Shown here piece after piece: positions 41,331-50,855 of a stretch of DNA of 57,038 bases. The position numbers were made by a program, and so were the translations under genes. Under the pieces are notes generated by a model. It was not told the origin of the DNA and made no database searches. It was given only the letters and a program-made list of their open reading frames with translations. Position 1 is the stretch's first letter. The number at the start of each line of letters is the position of its first letter. The DNA is from an uncultured Verrucomicrobiota bacterium (GTDB taxonomy: Bacteria > Verrucomicrobiota > Verrucomicrobiia > Opitutales > Intestinicryptomonadaceae). Where the stretch lies: contig CASFWX010000035.1 of assembly GCA_949298545.1 (NCBI GenBank), positions 1 through 57,038 of the forward strand, written 5' to 3'.

Positions 41331-43775
41331 ATGAAAGTAAGTCTAAATTGGTTAAAAGAGTATGTGGACCTGGAGGGAGTGGAAGCCGAAGAGATAGCGG
41401 AAGCCCTCCCGATGCTCGGCCTCGAGGTTGAGAGCGTCGAATCGCTCGGTTTGAAGAAGCTGGACAATGTTGTCGTCGGCGAAATACTCAGCCGCATTCC
41501 CCATCCAGACTCGGACCATCTCGGGATATGCTCCGTAAAAGTGTCCGAAGGCGGCGAGCCGCTCCAGATAGTCTGCGGGGCGTCGAACTACAAGGTCGGA
41601 GACAGGGTTCCCGTCGCCCTCCCGGGTGCGGTTCTGCCCACTCCCGACGGGAAGGGCTTTGCCATATCTGTTTCAAAACTGCGCGGAGTTGAAAGCGCTG
41701 GAATGATGTGCTCTGCCCGCGAACTCGGCTTGGGTGAAGACCACAGCGGGCTTCTAATACTTTCCGGACGCCCAAAAATCGGAACGCCGATAAACGATGT
41801 ATTCCCAGACACTGACACGGTTTTTGAAATAGAGTTGACTGCAAACCGCGGCGACTGCCTCAGCCATATAGGTGTGGCGAGAGAACTCGCAGCGCGCTTT
41901 GGCAAGGAGCTGAAAAAACCCGCATTAAAGTATTCCCCGGAATACTCAGGCGAGGCGGACGGCGAAATTCTAAAATCCGTCGAGCTAAAAACTCCCGACT
42001 GCCCGCTCTACCTTGCCGTGTCGATAAAAGGGGTAAAGATAAAAGAGAGCCCGGATTGGATGAAAAGGCGGCTCGAAGCAGTCGGGCTGCGCCCGATAAA
42101 CAACGTGGTGGACGTCACAAACTTCGTCCTGATGGAGTACGGTCAGCCCCTGCACTCATTCGACGCCGACAAGATACGCGGTAAAAAAATAATAGTGCGC
42201 AAAGCCTTTGAAGGCGAACATATCCGCACTCTGGACGACAAGGAATATTCCCTCTCCCCGCAAACCACCCTCATATGCGACGCCGAGTGGGGAGTAGCCA
42301 TGGCAGGCGTAATGGGAGGGTTAAATTCCGAAGTAGAAGATTCGACAAAAAATCTCGTGATAGAATCTGCATGGTTCAATCCCGGAAACACGCGTGCAAC
42401 GAGCAGAAGATATGGAATAAATACGGACTCCTCCTACCGCTTTGCGCGCGACGTGGATCCGCAATCGACTTTTGACGCCTCGAGGCGCGCTGTAGATTTA
42501 ATACTCGAGCTCGCCGGCGGCGAAGTATTGGGAAAGACCTGTTTGAAAGGTGAAGCTCCGCGCGGAACAAAAGAAATAAAAATAGATAGAGATTTCATTG
42601 TAGGCGCCCTCGGTTTTGATGTGCCGCCGGAATCAATATCGGACATATTTAAAAGGCTCGGTTTCGGAGTGGAGGAGACGGGCGAATCAAAATGGACAGT
42701 CTCCGTGCCGTCTTTCAGGTGCGATGTCTACAGGCCCATAGATCTCGTCGAAGAATTTGTGCGCCTATGGGGAACGGATAAAATTCCCGAAACTCCCTTC
42801 GTATCCCCCGCCTCGCTGCGCGACGACGACCCCCTTTTCAAATACGAAAAGCGCGCCGCCGACTACCTTTCATCGATAGGCTTTAACGAATGCGTGAATT
42901 ATACCTTGCGCGACAGTTCAAAACAATCCGGACACCATGCGCGAATCGACTTTTTAAAGCTTGCCAACCCATTGACTTCCGACCAGGACAGCTTGAGGGC
43001 CTCCCTGCTCGACGGCCTGTTCGACAATCTGCTTTTGAATATTTCCAACGGCAATGAAATAACAGGCGTTTTCGAAAATGGCAAAATTTTCCGCCCCGAT
43101 GAAAACGGGGAAATATGCGAACTCGCATCGACCGCATTCGCGTTCTTCGGAGATTCGGACGAGCGTTCATGGAAAAAGCGTGAATCTCCAGACTTCTTTA
43201 CGGCAAAGAAAATCGCCTTTGATGTTTTGGGAATACTCGGAGTGGACGCTTCGCGTTTAAATTTCGCACCTTCTGGCGAGCTCGTGTGGCAGCCCGGATA
43301 CTCCGCTACATGCGGATCGGAACGGCGCGAGGGATTCTCTGTAAGTTTTGGAGCCTCAAACATAGGCGTGATGCGCAAACTTGGCATAAGCAAGCCAATT
43401 TTCGCCGGTGAGATATGTTTCAAACAGGAGGTTGCCGGACGCAAGAAGGCTTCGGAAAAGTTTGCGCCCTTCAGCTCCTTCCCAGCAGCATCGAGAGACA
43501 TCGCCCTGATAGTTCCAAAAGCCGCTAAAGCCTCCGACGTCGAAAGCGATATATTAAAAATAGCCAAGCAAAAGACGAAGGGCTCTGGATTCTCCCTTGA
43601 ATCTGCCAAGCTGTTCGACCTGTATGAGGGGAAAGGAATCGAAGACGGGTTCAAAAGCCTCGCCTATGCATTGTCTTTCCGCTCCGCTGATAGGACCCTC
43701 CTGACCGACGAGGTAAACAAGGTTTTCGACGCCGTCTGCGAAGAACTTTCCAAAAAATACAAGCTCCGCGCATAG
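41331..43775 (+). CDS. pheT: Phenylalanine-tRNA ligase beta subunit
   Basis: 814 residues. The tRNA-binding EMAP-like domain (about 40-150) holds IPHPDSDHLGICSVKV. The B3/B4 domain follows (about 210-400, including VVDVTNFVLMEYGQPLHSFD), then the B5 domain (about 405-480), the class II-like core and a C-terminal anticodon-binding FDX-ACB domain (about 720-814, with SSFPAASRDIALIVPK). This is the full-length bacterial form. Together with PheS it makes the heterotetramer that charges tRNA-Phe; the beta chain edits Tyr-tRNA-Phe. It follows pheS by 15 bases and precedes tatC by 30 bases, so all three are probably one operon. Confidence 0.96.
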   Translation: MKVSLNWLKEYVDLEGVEAEEIAEALPMLGLEVESVESLGLKKLDNVVVGEILSRIPHPDSDHLGICSVKVSEGGEPLQIVCGASNYKVGDRVPVALPGAVLPTPDGKGFAISVSKLRGVESAGMMCSARELGLGEDHSGLLILSGRPKIGTPINDVFPDTDTVFEIELTANRGDCLSHIGVARELAARFGKELKKPALKYSPEYSGEADGEILKSVELKTPDCPLYLAVSIKGVKIKESPDWMKRRLEAVGLRPINNVVDVTNFVLMEYGQPLHSFDADKIRGKKIIVRKAFEGEHIRTLDDKEYSLSPQTTLICDAEWGVAMAGVMGGLNSEVEDSTKNLVIESAWFNPGNTRATSRRYGINTDSSYRFARDVDPQSTFDASRRAVDLILELAGGEVLGKTCLKGEAPRGTKEIKIDRDFIVGALGFDVPPESISDIFKRLGFGVEETGESKWTVSVPSFRCDVYRPIDLVEEFVRLWGTDKIPETPFVSPASLRDDDPLFKYEKRAADYLSSIGFNECVNYTLRDSSKQSGHHARIDFLKLANPLTSDQDSLRASLLDGLFDNLLLNISNGNEITGVFENGKIFRPDENGEICELASTAFAFFGDSDERSWKKRESPDFFTAKKIAFDVLGILGVDASRLNFAPSGELVWQPGYSATCGSERREGFSVSFGASNIGVMRKLGISKPIFAGEICFKQEVAGRKKASEKFAPFSSFPAASRDIALIVPKAAKASDVESDILKIAKQKTKGSGFSLESAKLFDLYEGKGIEDGFKSLAYALSFRSADRTLLTDEVNKVFDAVCEELSKKYKLRA

Positions 43776-43805
43776 TCCCACCGGTCATACCAAACAAAAC
43801 GCAAA

Positions 43806-45218
43806 ATGAAAAAAGGTCAGGCGAAAGACCCCAACGATATGACTTTCCTCGAGCACCTCGAGGATTTTCGCGGCGTCATAATAAAAAGCCTGCTCGTTTT
43901 CATTCTGGCGTTGATAGGCGTGTTGGCAGCCTTTAGCTATTTCAACCAGCTGATGCTTTACCCATTGAATGCGGCAAAGCACATTCTCGCCGTGTACTAC
44001 GGCAAGGGTGTTCCGGCTGCGGCAGAAAGCGCATCGGAACCCGAAAAGCTCGGGCCAGTATGGCTCGTTGACGAAAATGGACAAAATAAAAGCGGCCCTT
44101 ATTTCATACTCGCAAAAGATACTTCCGTAAAGCTCGCGCCAGCGCCGGCTCCAGCAGAAAATCGCGGCTGGTACGCCGATATAAAGCTGCGCTCCATGAG
44201 CTTTACAACGCCCATAATAGTATATTTCTATGTTGGGTTTCTCGGAGCTTTGGGAATAACCCTGCCCGCGCTCGCGTATTTTGCGGCGCAATTTATCGCC
44301 CCCGGCTTGACGAGAGAGGAAAAAAAACTGCTCAAGCCAGGCGCTATAATAGCGGTATTGCTCTTCTGCACCGGAGCTGCTTTCGCTTTCTTTTTCATGC
44401 TTCCAATGGGCATCGCATTCATGTCTTGGATGTCTCAGGAAATGAGCATGGAAATGTTCCCCGACGCGCAGTCGTATTACAGCATGGTCATTTTTCTGAC
44501 GATGGCCACCGGCGCGACTTTCGAACTTCCGCTCCTGGAAATAATATTGATATATCTCGGAGTCCTCAACGTTGAATGGCTAAAGAAAAATAGGCGCATA
44601 GTTTTCATAGCTATCCTTATATTCTCTGCAATCGTCACGCCTCCCGATGCTATAACTCAAGTATCCCTTACAATACCCCTCTACCTGCTCTATGAAGTGG
44701 CATTGAGAGTCGGAGAGAAAATGCGCGCGAAAAAGTTGCAAAAAGAAGCTGCTCAGGAAGCCGAAGAAGCCAAGCGCGACGCCGAAGAAGAAGCGGAATA
44801 CATAAGGAGCGAAGCCAAAAAGCGCCTTGCCGAAGAAAAGGCCGAAAAAGAAAGCAACGAATTCGAAGAAATAGACAAGAGCCATTACGGCGAACCCTCC
44901 GAGCTCCCAGACGACTACGATCCGAATGTCGTCGAAAGCGACGACTACATGTACGACGAAGTTTACGGCAATTTTTATTCCGACTCTAGCGAGGACGGCT
45001 TGGTCTACCCCGACGACCGCCCCGAACCGCAGCTCGGCCCCGATTGGAATCTCAACAGGCCAGACACGAGTTTCTTTACTCCCGATTGGACTCTCAACGA
45101 GCCTCCGAATCAAAATTTAAAATCGGAGTTCCCCGAAGAAACGGACACAGCCGCTAACGGAGAAAATTCCACAGAGCTTAACGGCAATGGTGAAGAAGGC
45201 CCCAAGGAGAAATCTTAA
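43806..45218 (+). CDS. tatC: Sec-independent protein translocase TatC, extended
   Basis: 470 residues, far longer than the usual 240-260. The N-terminal FLEHLEDFR matches the TatC signature, and six membrane helices can be placed (about 23-50, 128-150, 165-190, 195-215, 225-250 and 275-300). A first periplasmic loop of about 80 residues (about 55-133) is much larger than in E. coli TatC and contains an APAPAPAEN stretch. The C-terminal tail (about 303-470) begins with a charged coiled coil (KRDAEEEAEYIRSEAKKRLA) and ends in an acidic region with two PDWxLN units (PDWNLN and PDWTLN). TatC recognises the twin-arginine signal. The core is convincing; the extensions are unusual. Confidence 0.88.
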   Translation: MKKGQAKDPNDMTFLEHLEDFRGVIIKSLLVFILALIGVLAAFSYFNQLMLYPLNAAKHILAVYYGKGVPAAAESASEPEKLGPVWLVDENGQNKSGPYFILAKDTSVKLAPAPAPAENRGWYADIKLRSMSFTTPIIVYFYVGFLGALGITLPALAYFAAQFIAPGLTREEKKLLKPGAIIAVLLFCTGAAFAFFFMLPMGIAFMSWMSQEMSMEMFPDAQSYYSMVIFLTMATGATFELPLLEIILIYLGVLNVEWLKKNRRIVFIAILIFSAIVTPPDAITQVSLTIPLYLLYEVALRVGEKMRAKKLQKEAAQEAEEAKRDAEEEAEYIRSEAKKRLAEEKAEKESNEFEEIDKSHYGEPSELPDDYDPNVVESDDYMYDEVYGNFYSDSSEDGLVYPDDRPEPQLGPDWNLNRPDTSFFTPDWTLNEPPNQNLKSEFPEETDTAANGENSTELNGNGEEGPKEKS

Positions 45219-45221
45219 TAA

Positions 45222-47066
45222 ATGAATCGCAAACGCCTCAAAGCGCTATTTGCAGCGGCGGCGGCGATTTGCGCCTGCTTCGTCTTTACTTCCTGCACTC
45301 GCGCTCCGAGCGTCGTTCGCGGGCAATACCCCCTTCCGGAGGATGCGGAAACGGCAAAGTGCGCGGTGGGCAAATACGGCGGCATATTTGTCCTCGCCGC
45401 CGCGCAGGAACCCAAAACTTTCAACCCGCTGATGAGTTCCGACGTCTATTCTTCGACAATAATATCCATGATACTTTCGCCGCTAATCTCCTACGACCCG
45501 TTTACGGACGAACCTATACCAGCCCTTGCAAAATCTTGGGAAGTGTCCGACGAAGGCAAAACCTACACATTCCATCTGCGCGAGGGCGTAAAATTTAGCG
45601 ACGGAGTAGAAATAACCGCCGATGATGTCGTATTCACATTCGATGCTATATTCGCCCCCCAACTCGACGAAAGCGGCAATCCCAAACTCGATCCACAAAC
45701 TGGCAAACCCCTACTATTAAATCCTTCGCGCTACGCTGGCCAATACACCATAGGGGGCGAACCTATAAAATACAGGAAAATAGATAAATACACTGTGGAA
45801 TTCCGCACAAAAAAGACGTACGCTCCATTCTTAATTGATATAGGCTTCATAGAGATACTGCCTTCGCACAAATTGCGACCGATTCTTGAAAAAGGCGAAT
45901 TGAGCCAGGCGTGGACAACGCAAACTGCGATACTTTCGCCGGAAGAAATGGTTTCGTCTGGCCCGTTTAAAATTTTTTCATACAAGCCAGGCGAAAGGCT
46001 CGTCCTCGAACCGAACCCCCACTATTGGCGCGCGGATTCCGCCGGGAACCGCCTACCCTATATAGACTTTTTAATCTACAAATTCGTAGCCGACGCGAAC
46101 ACTTCAACCATACTTTTCGCCACCGGGCAATGCGACGCTGCCTCGGTGTCTGCCAATGACTACGCATGGGTGAAAGAATACGCCGAAACCTATCACTTTA
46201 AAATTATCGAGCGCGGCCCGGATTCCGGAATTTTCTTTATGTGGTTCAATCAAAACCCCGGCAAGAACGAAAAGGGGGAGCCGTTTATCGGTCCGCACAA
46301 GCTCAAATGGTTTTCCAACAAAAAATTCCGCCAGGCGGTAATGTGCGCAATAGACCGCGGAGGGCTTATAAAAAGCGTATGGTTCGGACGCGCGGCAAAG
46401 CTCAACAGCATAATAAGCCCTGCCAACAAGAAATGGCACAATCCGGACGTAAAGAAGTACGAATATTCGCCTGATTCCTCCAGAAAGCTCTTTAAAGAGG
46501 CAGGTTTCCACTACGGTTCTAACGGCCGCCTTTACGACGCGGAAAATAATCCAGTGGAATTTGAACTTATCGTCGCCGACGGATCGCAAAACTCGACGGC
46601 GATGTCGACGACTTTCGTCGAGAATATGCGCGCAGTCGGAATAAGCGTGAAAATGAAGTTTATGGACTTCGGGGCGCTCGTGTCGAAGATAGACAACAGT
46701 TTCGACTACGACGCATCGATGATGGGGTTTACCGGCGGCGGGGATCCCTCCGGAGGCAAGGCGATATACCGCTCCGACGGATTTCTGCACATTTGGAATC
46801 CGCGCCAAAAAAAACCCGCCACCGAATGGGAAAGAAGGGTGGACGAGATTATGGACGCCCAAGAAATAGAAATGGATCCTGCAGCGCGAAAAAAACTGAT
46901 ATTTGAGATGCAGAAAATTTTTGCGGAGGAGCTTCCAATGCTCTATCTTGTGACTCCCCTCAGCTATTCCGGAATAGCTGAAAAGTGGAAGAATGTCCGG
47001 GTTCCGCCAACAGGATCGGTTATATGGAACATAGACGAGCTTTTTACTGAGGATCCAGAAAACTGA
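45222..47066 (+). CDS. Oligopeptide ABC transporter substrate-binding lipoprotein
   Basis: 614 residues. The N-terminal signal ends in a lipobox (VFTSC), so it is anchored to the membrane by lipidation at Cys25. The remainder is a family 5 solute-binding protein of the Opp/Dpp type. It has the early EPKTFNPLMSSDVYS, the YTFHLREGVKFSDGVEITADDVVFTFD signature, SGPFKIFSYKPGERLVLEPN and the C-terminal PMLYLVTPLSYSG. It captures peptides or other small solutes in the periplasm for the permease encoded 23 bases downstream. It lies three bases after tatC on the same strand. Substrate is not deducible. Confidence 0.9.
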   Translation: MNRKRLKALFAAAAAICACFVFTSCTRAPSVVRGQYPLPEDAETAKCAVGKYGGIFVLAAAQEPKTFNPLMSSDVYSSTIISMILSPLISYDPFTDEPIPALAKSWEVSDEGKTYTFHLREGVKFSDGVEITADDVVFTFDAIFAPQLDESGNPKLDPQTGKPLLLNPSRYAGQYTIGGEPIKYRKIDKYTVEFRTKKTYAPFLIDIGFIEILPSHKLRPILEKGELSQAWTTQTAILSPEEMVSSGPFKIFSYKPGERLVLEPNPHYWRADSAGNRLPYIDFLIYKFVADANTSTILFATGQCDAASVSANDYAWVKEYAETYHFKIIERGPDSGIFFMWFNQNPGKNEKGEPFIGPHKLKWFSNKKFRQAVMCAIDRGGLIKSVWFGRAAKLNSIISPANKKWHNPDVKKYEYSPDSSRKLFKEAGFHYGSNGRLYDAENNPVEFELIVADGSQNSTAMSTTFVENMRAVGISVKMKFMDFGALVSKIDNSFDYDASMMGFTGGGDPSGGKAIYRSDGFLHIWNPRQKKPATEWERRVDEIMDAQEIEMDPAARKKLIFEMQKIFAEELPMLYLVTPLSYSGIAEKWKNVRVPPTGSVIWNIDELFTEDPEN

Positions 47067-47089
47067 TTATCCAACGGGCGCAAATCAAC

Positions 47090-49375
47090 ATGCTGAAATT
47101 TATCGCAAGAAGAACGCTGTCGCTAATACCGCTTTTGCTCGGGATCAGTATGCTTGTGTTTCTTCTGATGTATCTGGCTCCAGGAGATTTCTTGAGCGAA
47201 GCAAGGAACTCCAAAGACATATCGCCTGAAATTGTAAAACAAGAAGAAATAAGGCTCGGACTCGACAAGCCATGGTATATACAATATGGACGATGGCTCA
47301 ACGGGGTATCCCCGATCAAGACCCGTTATCTCCTCCCCGATAGCGCCGCGAAAGACAAGCCGGTAATATATTTTGGCGCTCCAGATTTCGGCTATTCCTG
47401 GAGCTATAAAATCGCCGTGACAGACCTCATATGGCAAAGGTTTCTGCCTACTCTGGGCCTGGCGCTGGCAAGCACCTTGCTGATTTACGCGGCGGCGATA
47501 CCCTTGGGAGTTATCGCGGCCGTCAGGCGAAACTCCTTGTTCGACAGGCTGTCCGGCTTTTTGGGGTATGCTGCAATAAGCATACCGTATTTCTTTCTCG
47601 CGCTTCTTGCGGTGCTTTTCGCGGCGGTGTCGGGCTGGTTTCCGACGGGCGGGCAGGTCTCAATACTGCACGACTTCATGCCATTTCCAGCGCAAGTTGC
47701 AGACTACCTTAAGCATTTATTTCTTCCAACCCTCGTTTTATCCATCGGCGGGATCGCATCAATGATGCGGGTTATGAGGGCGAATTTCCTGGATTTTTCC
47801 GCACAGGAATTTGTGACGACAGCCCGCGCAAAAGGCGTGTCGGAGCGCTCGATAATGTTCAAGCACGTCTTGAGAAACGCCCTCAATCCCATTGTCACAT
47901 CGTTCGGATTCGCATTCGCCGGCCTGCTCTCGGGAGCGCTTCTGGTCGAAAACGTCATGAACTATCCTGGACTCGGGCAGCTCATTTATTCGGCAATCGT
48001 CAAGCAAGACCAATATGTGGTAATGGCTGGGGTCGTGATGGGCTGTGTAATGCTTGTCGGCGGACAGCTGCTGGCAGATATTCTGCTTGCGCTCGTGGAT
48101 CCTCGCATACGCCTCGACAAAGAACGCGTGCCATATGGCAAAGCCGCGGCGATTTTGATTTTGTGTTTGGCGATAGTCGCAGCCATGACATGGATATGCG
48201 AAAGTTTCCCAAGCTTCTTTGAAGCACTTAAAACATCTGCTTTATATGCCGGGACAATATGCCTGGGCATTCTTGCAATTCTGCTCGCAGCAGGACTTGT
48301 TTGGGCGGCTGTATTCTTCAAAAAGAATTTTTTAAGGCAAACCCTCCGAACCCCCCGCGGCGCGATAGCCCTTGCCCTCTTGTCAGCGTTTTACGCCGCA
48401 GCCCTTCTTGCACCCTTTATAGCCCCATACTCCCCGACTGAACAGTGCCTCGATAAGTCCTTCCACCCGCCGACAGCGATATTTTTCAAGGATTGGCAGT
48501 TGCGGGTAAAAACCTACCAAAATGTCGATCCGAGCATAGCAAAATACGAGCCTGTCGAAAACGAGTCGCTAAAGATAAGTTTCTTCGTGCGCGATGAAAA
48601 GAGCGACTATAAAATCTTCGGCTTAATTCCATTCAAAGTGCGCCTGTTCGGCATTGAGGGCGGCCCGCCAGATTCTCGCGTATATTTGCTGGGTTCGGAC
48701 GCGACAGGGCGGGACGTGTTCTCGCGCCTGCTTTACGGAGCGAGGGTCTCCCTAAGCATCGGCTTTGTGGGCATAGCCATAACTATGGTCATAGGGTTTC
48801 TCGTCGGAGGATTGTCCGGATATTTTGGCGGCGCGTTCGATTTCGCTTCAATGCGCATCGTAGAATTTCTAATGGCAATCCCATCTTTATACCTCTTGCT
48901 CGCCATGCGTTCGGCGCTCGCGCCGCATTTTGACAGCGCGCAAATGTACCTTATGATAGTGATGATCCTGTCGCTTCTCGGGTGGGCGGGAACAGCGAGG
49001 GTAATCAGGGGAATGTCCCTTTCGCTCTCGGGAAGCCAGTATGTGCAGGCGGCAAAAGCGCTCGGTGAATCGCCTGTAAAAATAATCGTAAAGCATTTTC
49101 TGCCAAACGTGCTGAGCTATCTAATTGTCAGCGCGACTTTGTCAATACCGGGGTACATTTTGGGCGAGGCGGCTCTCTCTTTCCTTGGACTTGGGATACA
49201 AGAGCCTTCAGCCTCTTGGGGATTAATGCTTGCGCAGGCCCAAAACGACACTAAAGTATTAATGCTCGGCTTCTGGTGGCTCTTGAGTCCGGGCGTTGCA
49301 ATTTTTGCATCAGTTCTCGTTTTCAACATGCTTGGCGATGTCTTGCGCGACATAGCCGATCCTAAAAAAGACTAA
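47090..49375 (+). CDS. Fused oligopeptide ABC permease (OppB-OppC-like)
   Basis: 761 residues containing two complete permease units. The first (about 1-345) is OppB/DppB-like: it opens with a membrane helix, carries a long periplasmic loop, and has the EAA loop EFVTTARAKGVSERSIMFKH followed by LRNALNPI. A linker with two or three helices (about 345-420) joins it to an OppC/DppC-like unit (about 420-761) with GSDATGRDVFSRLLYGARVS and the EAA loop QYVQAAKALGESPVKIIVKH followed by FLPNVL. The two units normally come from separate genes. Each EAA loop docks to an ATPase subunit, but no oppD/oppF gene is in the window, so these must be elsewhere. Confidence 0.88.
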   Translation: MLKFIARRTLSLIPLLLGISMLVFLLMYLAPGDFLSEARNSKDISPEIVKQEEIRLGLDKPWYIQYGRWLNGVSPIKTRYLLPDSAAKDKPVIYFGAPDFGYSWSYKIAVTDLIWQRFLPTLGLALASTLLIYAAAIPLGVIAAVRRNSLFDRLSGFLGYAAISIPYFFLALLAVLFAAVSGWFPTGGQVSILHDFMPFPAQVADYLKHLFLPTLVLSIGGIASMMRVMRANFLDFSAQEFVTTARAKGVSERSIMFKHVLRNALNPIVTSFGFAFAGLLSGALLVENVMNYPGLGQLIYSAIVKQDQYVVMAGVVMGCVMLVGGQLLADILLALVDPRIRLDKERVPYGKAAAILILCLAIVAAMTWICESFPSFFEALKTSALYAGTICLGILAILLAAGLVWAAVFFKKNFLRQTLRTPRGAIALALLSAFYAAALLAPFIAPYSPTEQCLDKSFHPPTAIFFKDWQLRVKTYQNVDPSIAKYEPVENESLKISFFVRDEKSDYKIFGLIPFKVRLFGIEGGPPDSRVYLLGSDATGRDVFSRLLYGARVSLSIGFVGIAITMVIGFLVGGLSGYFGGAFDFASMRIVEFLMAIPSLYLLLAMRSALAPHFDSAQMYLMIVMILSLLGWAGTARVIRGMSLSLSGSQYVQAAKALGESPVKIIVKHFLPNVLSYLIVSATLSIPGYILGEAALSFLGLGIQEPSASWGLMLAQAQNDTKVLMLGFWWLLSPGVAIFASVLVFNMLGDVLRDIADPKKD

Positions 49376-49379
49376 ACAT

Positions 49380-50855
49380 ATGAAAAAAAATACAATAGCC
49401 GCCTTGCTCATCTCATTAATCTTTGTCTGGTTCACTGCGTATCCCGAAGTGACCGCAGGCGCCTCTCAAAGCGGCGCTCCATGCGCGACCATGGTATGCA
49501 AAAACCCCAAGGAGGCATTTCAGACTTTGTTTGCAATAATCAGAAAACTGAGCGACGACTCGCGCTTTGAAATGACTGCCACATTGTCTGCCGCCTCATT
49601 TGGATATCCGGAATTTGCGGGAGTATCGCGCTCCGAAAATGTTTCTATCTTGTTTTACGACAATTTTAAATCCGGCGTAGCCGCGGTTTGCGCCGACGAA
49701 AAATCGTCCATAGTAAACTTCTTGAAAAGCTCCAACATACCCTTTGAAAGATCTGACAAGTGGATAACAATTCCTTTTGGCGACCATGCAAATAAGGAAC
49801 TCTCACAAGAGCGCGCCAGAGACGCAATATCCGCGACGTCGAAAAAATTGCGCGGTGAAGTATACGCGGAAATTACCCCCGATGTTTTATTATCAAGCTT
49901 CAAAAATATCCCCGACGATTTTCCCCATAAGCAAACCTTAAATCCATTTTTAGAATTATTCAGCGAGATCGAAAAACTGGAACTGTCTTTAAAGCTACGC
50001 GGAGATGAAATTTTATATAATCTTACTTTCCGCGCCAAAAGCGGAAGCGATATCGCCGCAATATTTAATTCCGCATCCGCGCGCGGCGAGGTTAAAAGCC
50101 TGGCATACCTGCCTCAAGATGCGATTTACACGAGTATCTTCACATGCGACAGCGCTAAACTTTCCGCCCCTATATCAAAAGTATTAGATCGGATATTAAA
50201 GCCTATAAATCCCGATATAGATGTCGAAACGCTCGTAAAGCTCTTTGCGCAAAGCGGCAATAACAACGTTCAAACAATAGAGTTTTCCGACCGCTACGGA
50301 TCTAATCCATTCTCCGGGCAACAGATATCTTATCCTGCCTCTTCCATAAATATCAATGATTACGCCGACAGCATAGCCAAATACTTCAAATCCTCCTTAG
50401 GCATTAAAAATCCGTCTTTAAAGACAGAAATAAACACTGGCGAAATCGACGGCGTTAAAACAGTTTCCATGTCGCTAAAATTGGACGATGCCGAACTCTC
50501 CACAATGTATATTGCATTAGTCGGAGAGTTTTTTCTAAACGCGTCGTCGGAAGATGAATTACGCGGGCTGATAAAACGGGTAAAATCGCCCGTTCCGGAA
50601 GATTATCCCCTTAAAAAATACGCCAAGCGAGACGCCGATATAACTGCTATAATCAGATTTGATAAGCTTCTTAAGCTTATAAATCCCAAGCAGCCTGCAA
50701 GTGGTTTTCAAGACTTGATTATAAGCGGAAAGTTTATCCCCAACGCGCTGGAAGTTTCAAGCGCCATAAAACTTGACGCAATAAAGGCTCTCGCCAATTC
50801 TTCAGTTCAACTTCTCGATAAAAAAGATGCCGACGCAGTTCCAGACGAAAAATGA
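49380..50855 (+). CDS. Unrecognised secreted protein (491 aa)
   Basis: 491 residues with a signal peptide (about 1-27). The mature part is a mixture of strands and helices, rich in Ser, Lys, Asp and Ala, with no membrane helix or recognised catalytic motif. Segments such as VRTVSMSLKLDDAELSTMYIALVGEFFLNASSEDE recall periplasmic proteins of the DUF3352 kind, but I could not confirm a match. It begins four bases after the permease stop, and its stop overlaps the priA start (ATGA at 50852-50855), so it is co-translated with both neighbours. It may be a partner of the importer upstream; nothing links it to replication. Confidence 0.6.
   Translation: MKKNTIAALLISLIFVWFTAYPEVTAGASQSGAPCATMVCKNPKEAFQTLFAIIRKLSDDSRFEMTATLSAASFGYPEFAGVSRSENVSILFYDNFKSGVAAVCADEKSSIVNFLKSSNIPFERSDKWITIPFGDHANKELSQERARDAISATSKKLRGEVYAEITPDVLLSSFKNIPDDFPHKQTLNPFLELFSEIEKLELSLKLRGDEILYNLTFRAKSGSDIAAIFNSASARGEVKSLAYLPQDAIYTSIFTCDSAKLSAPISKVLDRILKPINPDIDVETLVKLFAQSGNNNVQTIEFSDRYGSNPFSGQQISYPASSININDYADSIAKYFKSSLGIKNPSLKTEINTGEIDGVKTVSMSLKLDDAELSTMYIALVGEFFLNASSEDELRGLIKRVKSPVPEDYPLKKYAKRDADITAIIRFDKLLKLINPKQPASGFQDLIISGKFIPNALEVSSAIKLDAIKALANSSVQLLDKKDADAVPDEK

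Noticed and set aside
42899-43654. A 251-codon minus-strand frame inside pheT
   Set aside because: It is antisense to a conserved gene. Its composition (Ser/Pro-rich) follows from codon bias of the plus strand and no family signature is present.
46104-46862. A 252-codon minus-strand frame inside the peptide-binding protein gene
   Set aside because: Antisense shadow of a well supported lipoprotein gene; no start signal and no recognisable domain.
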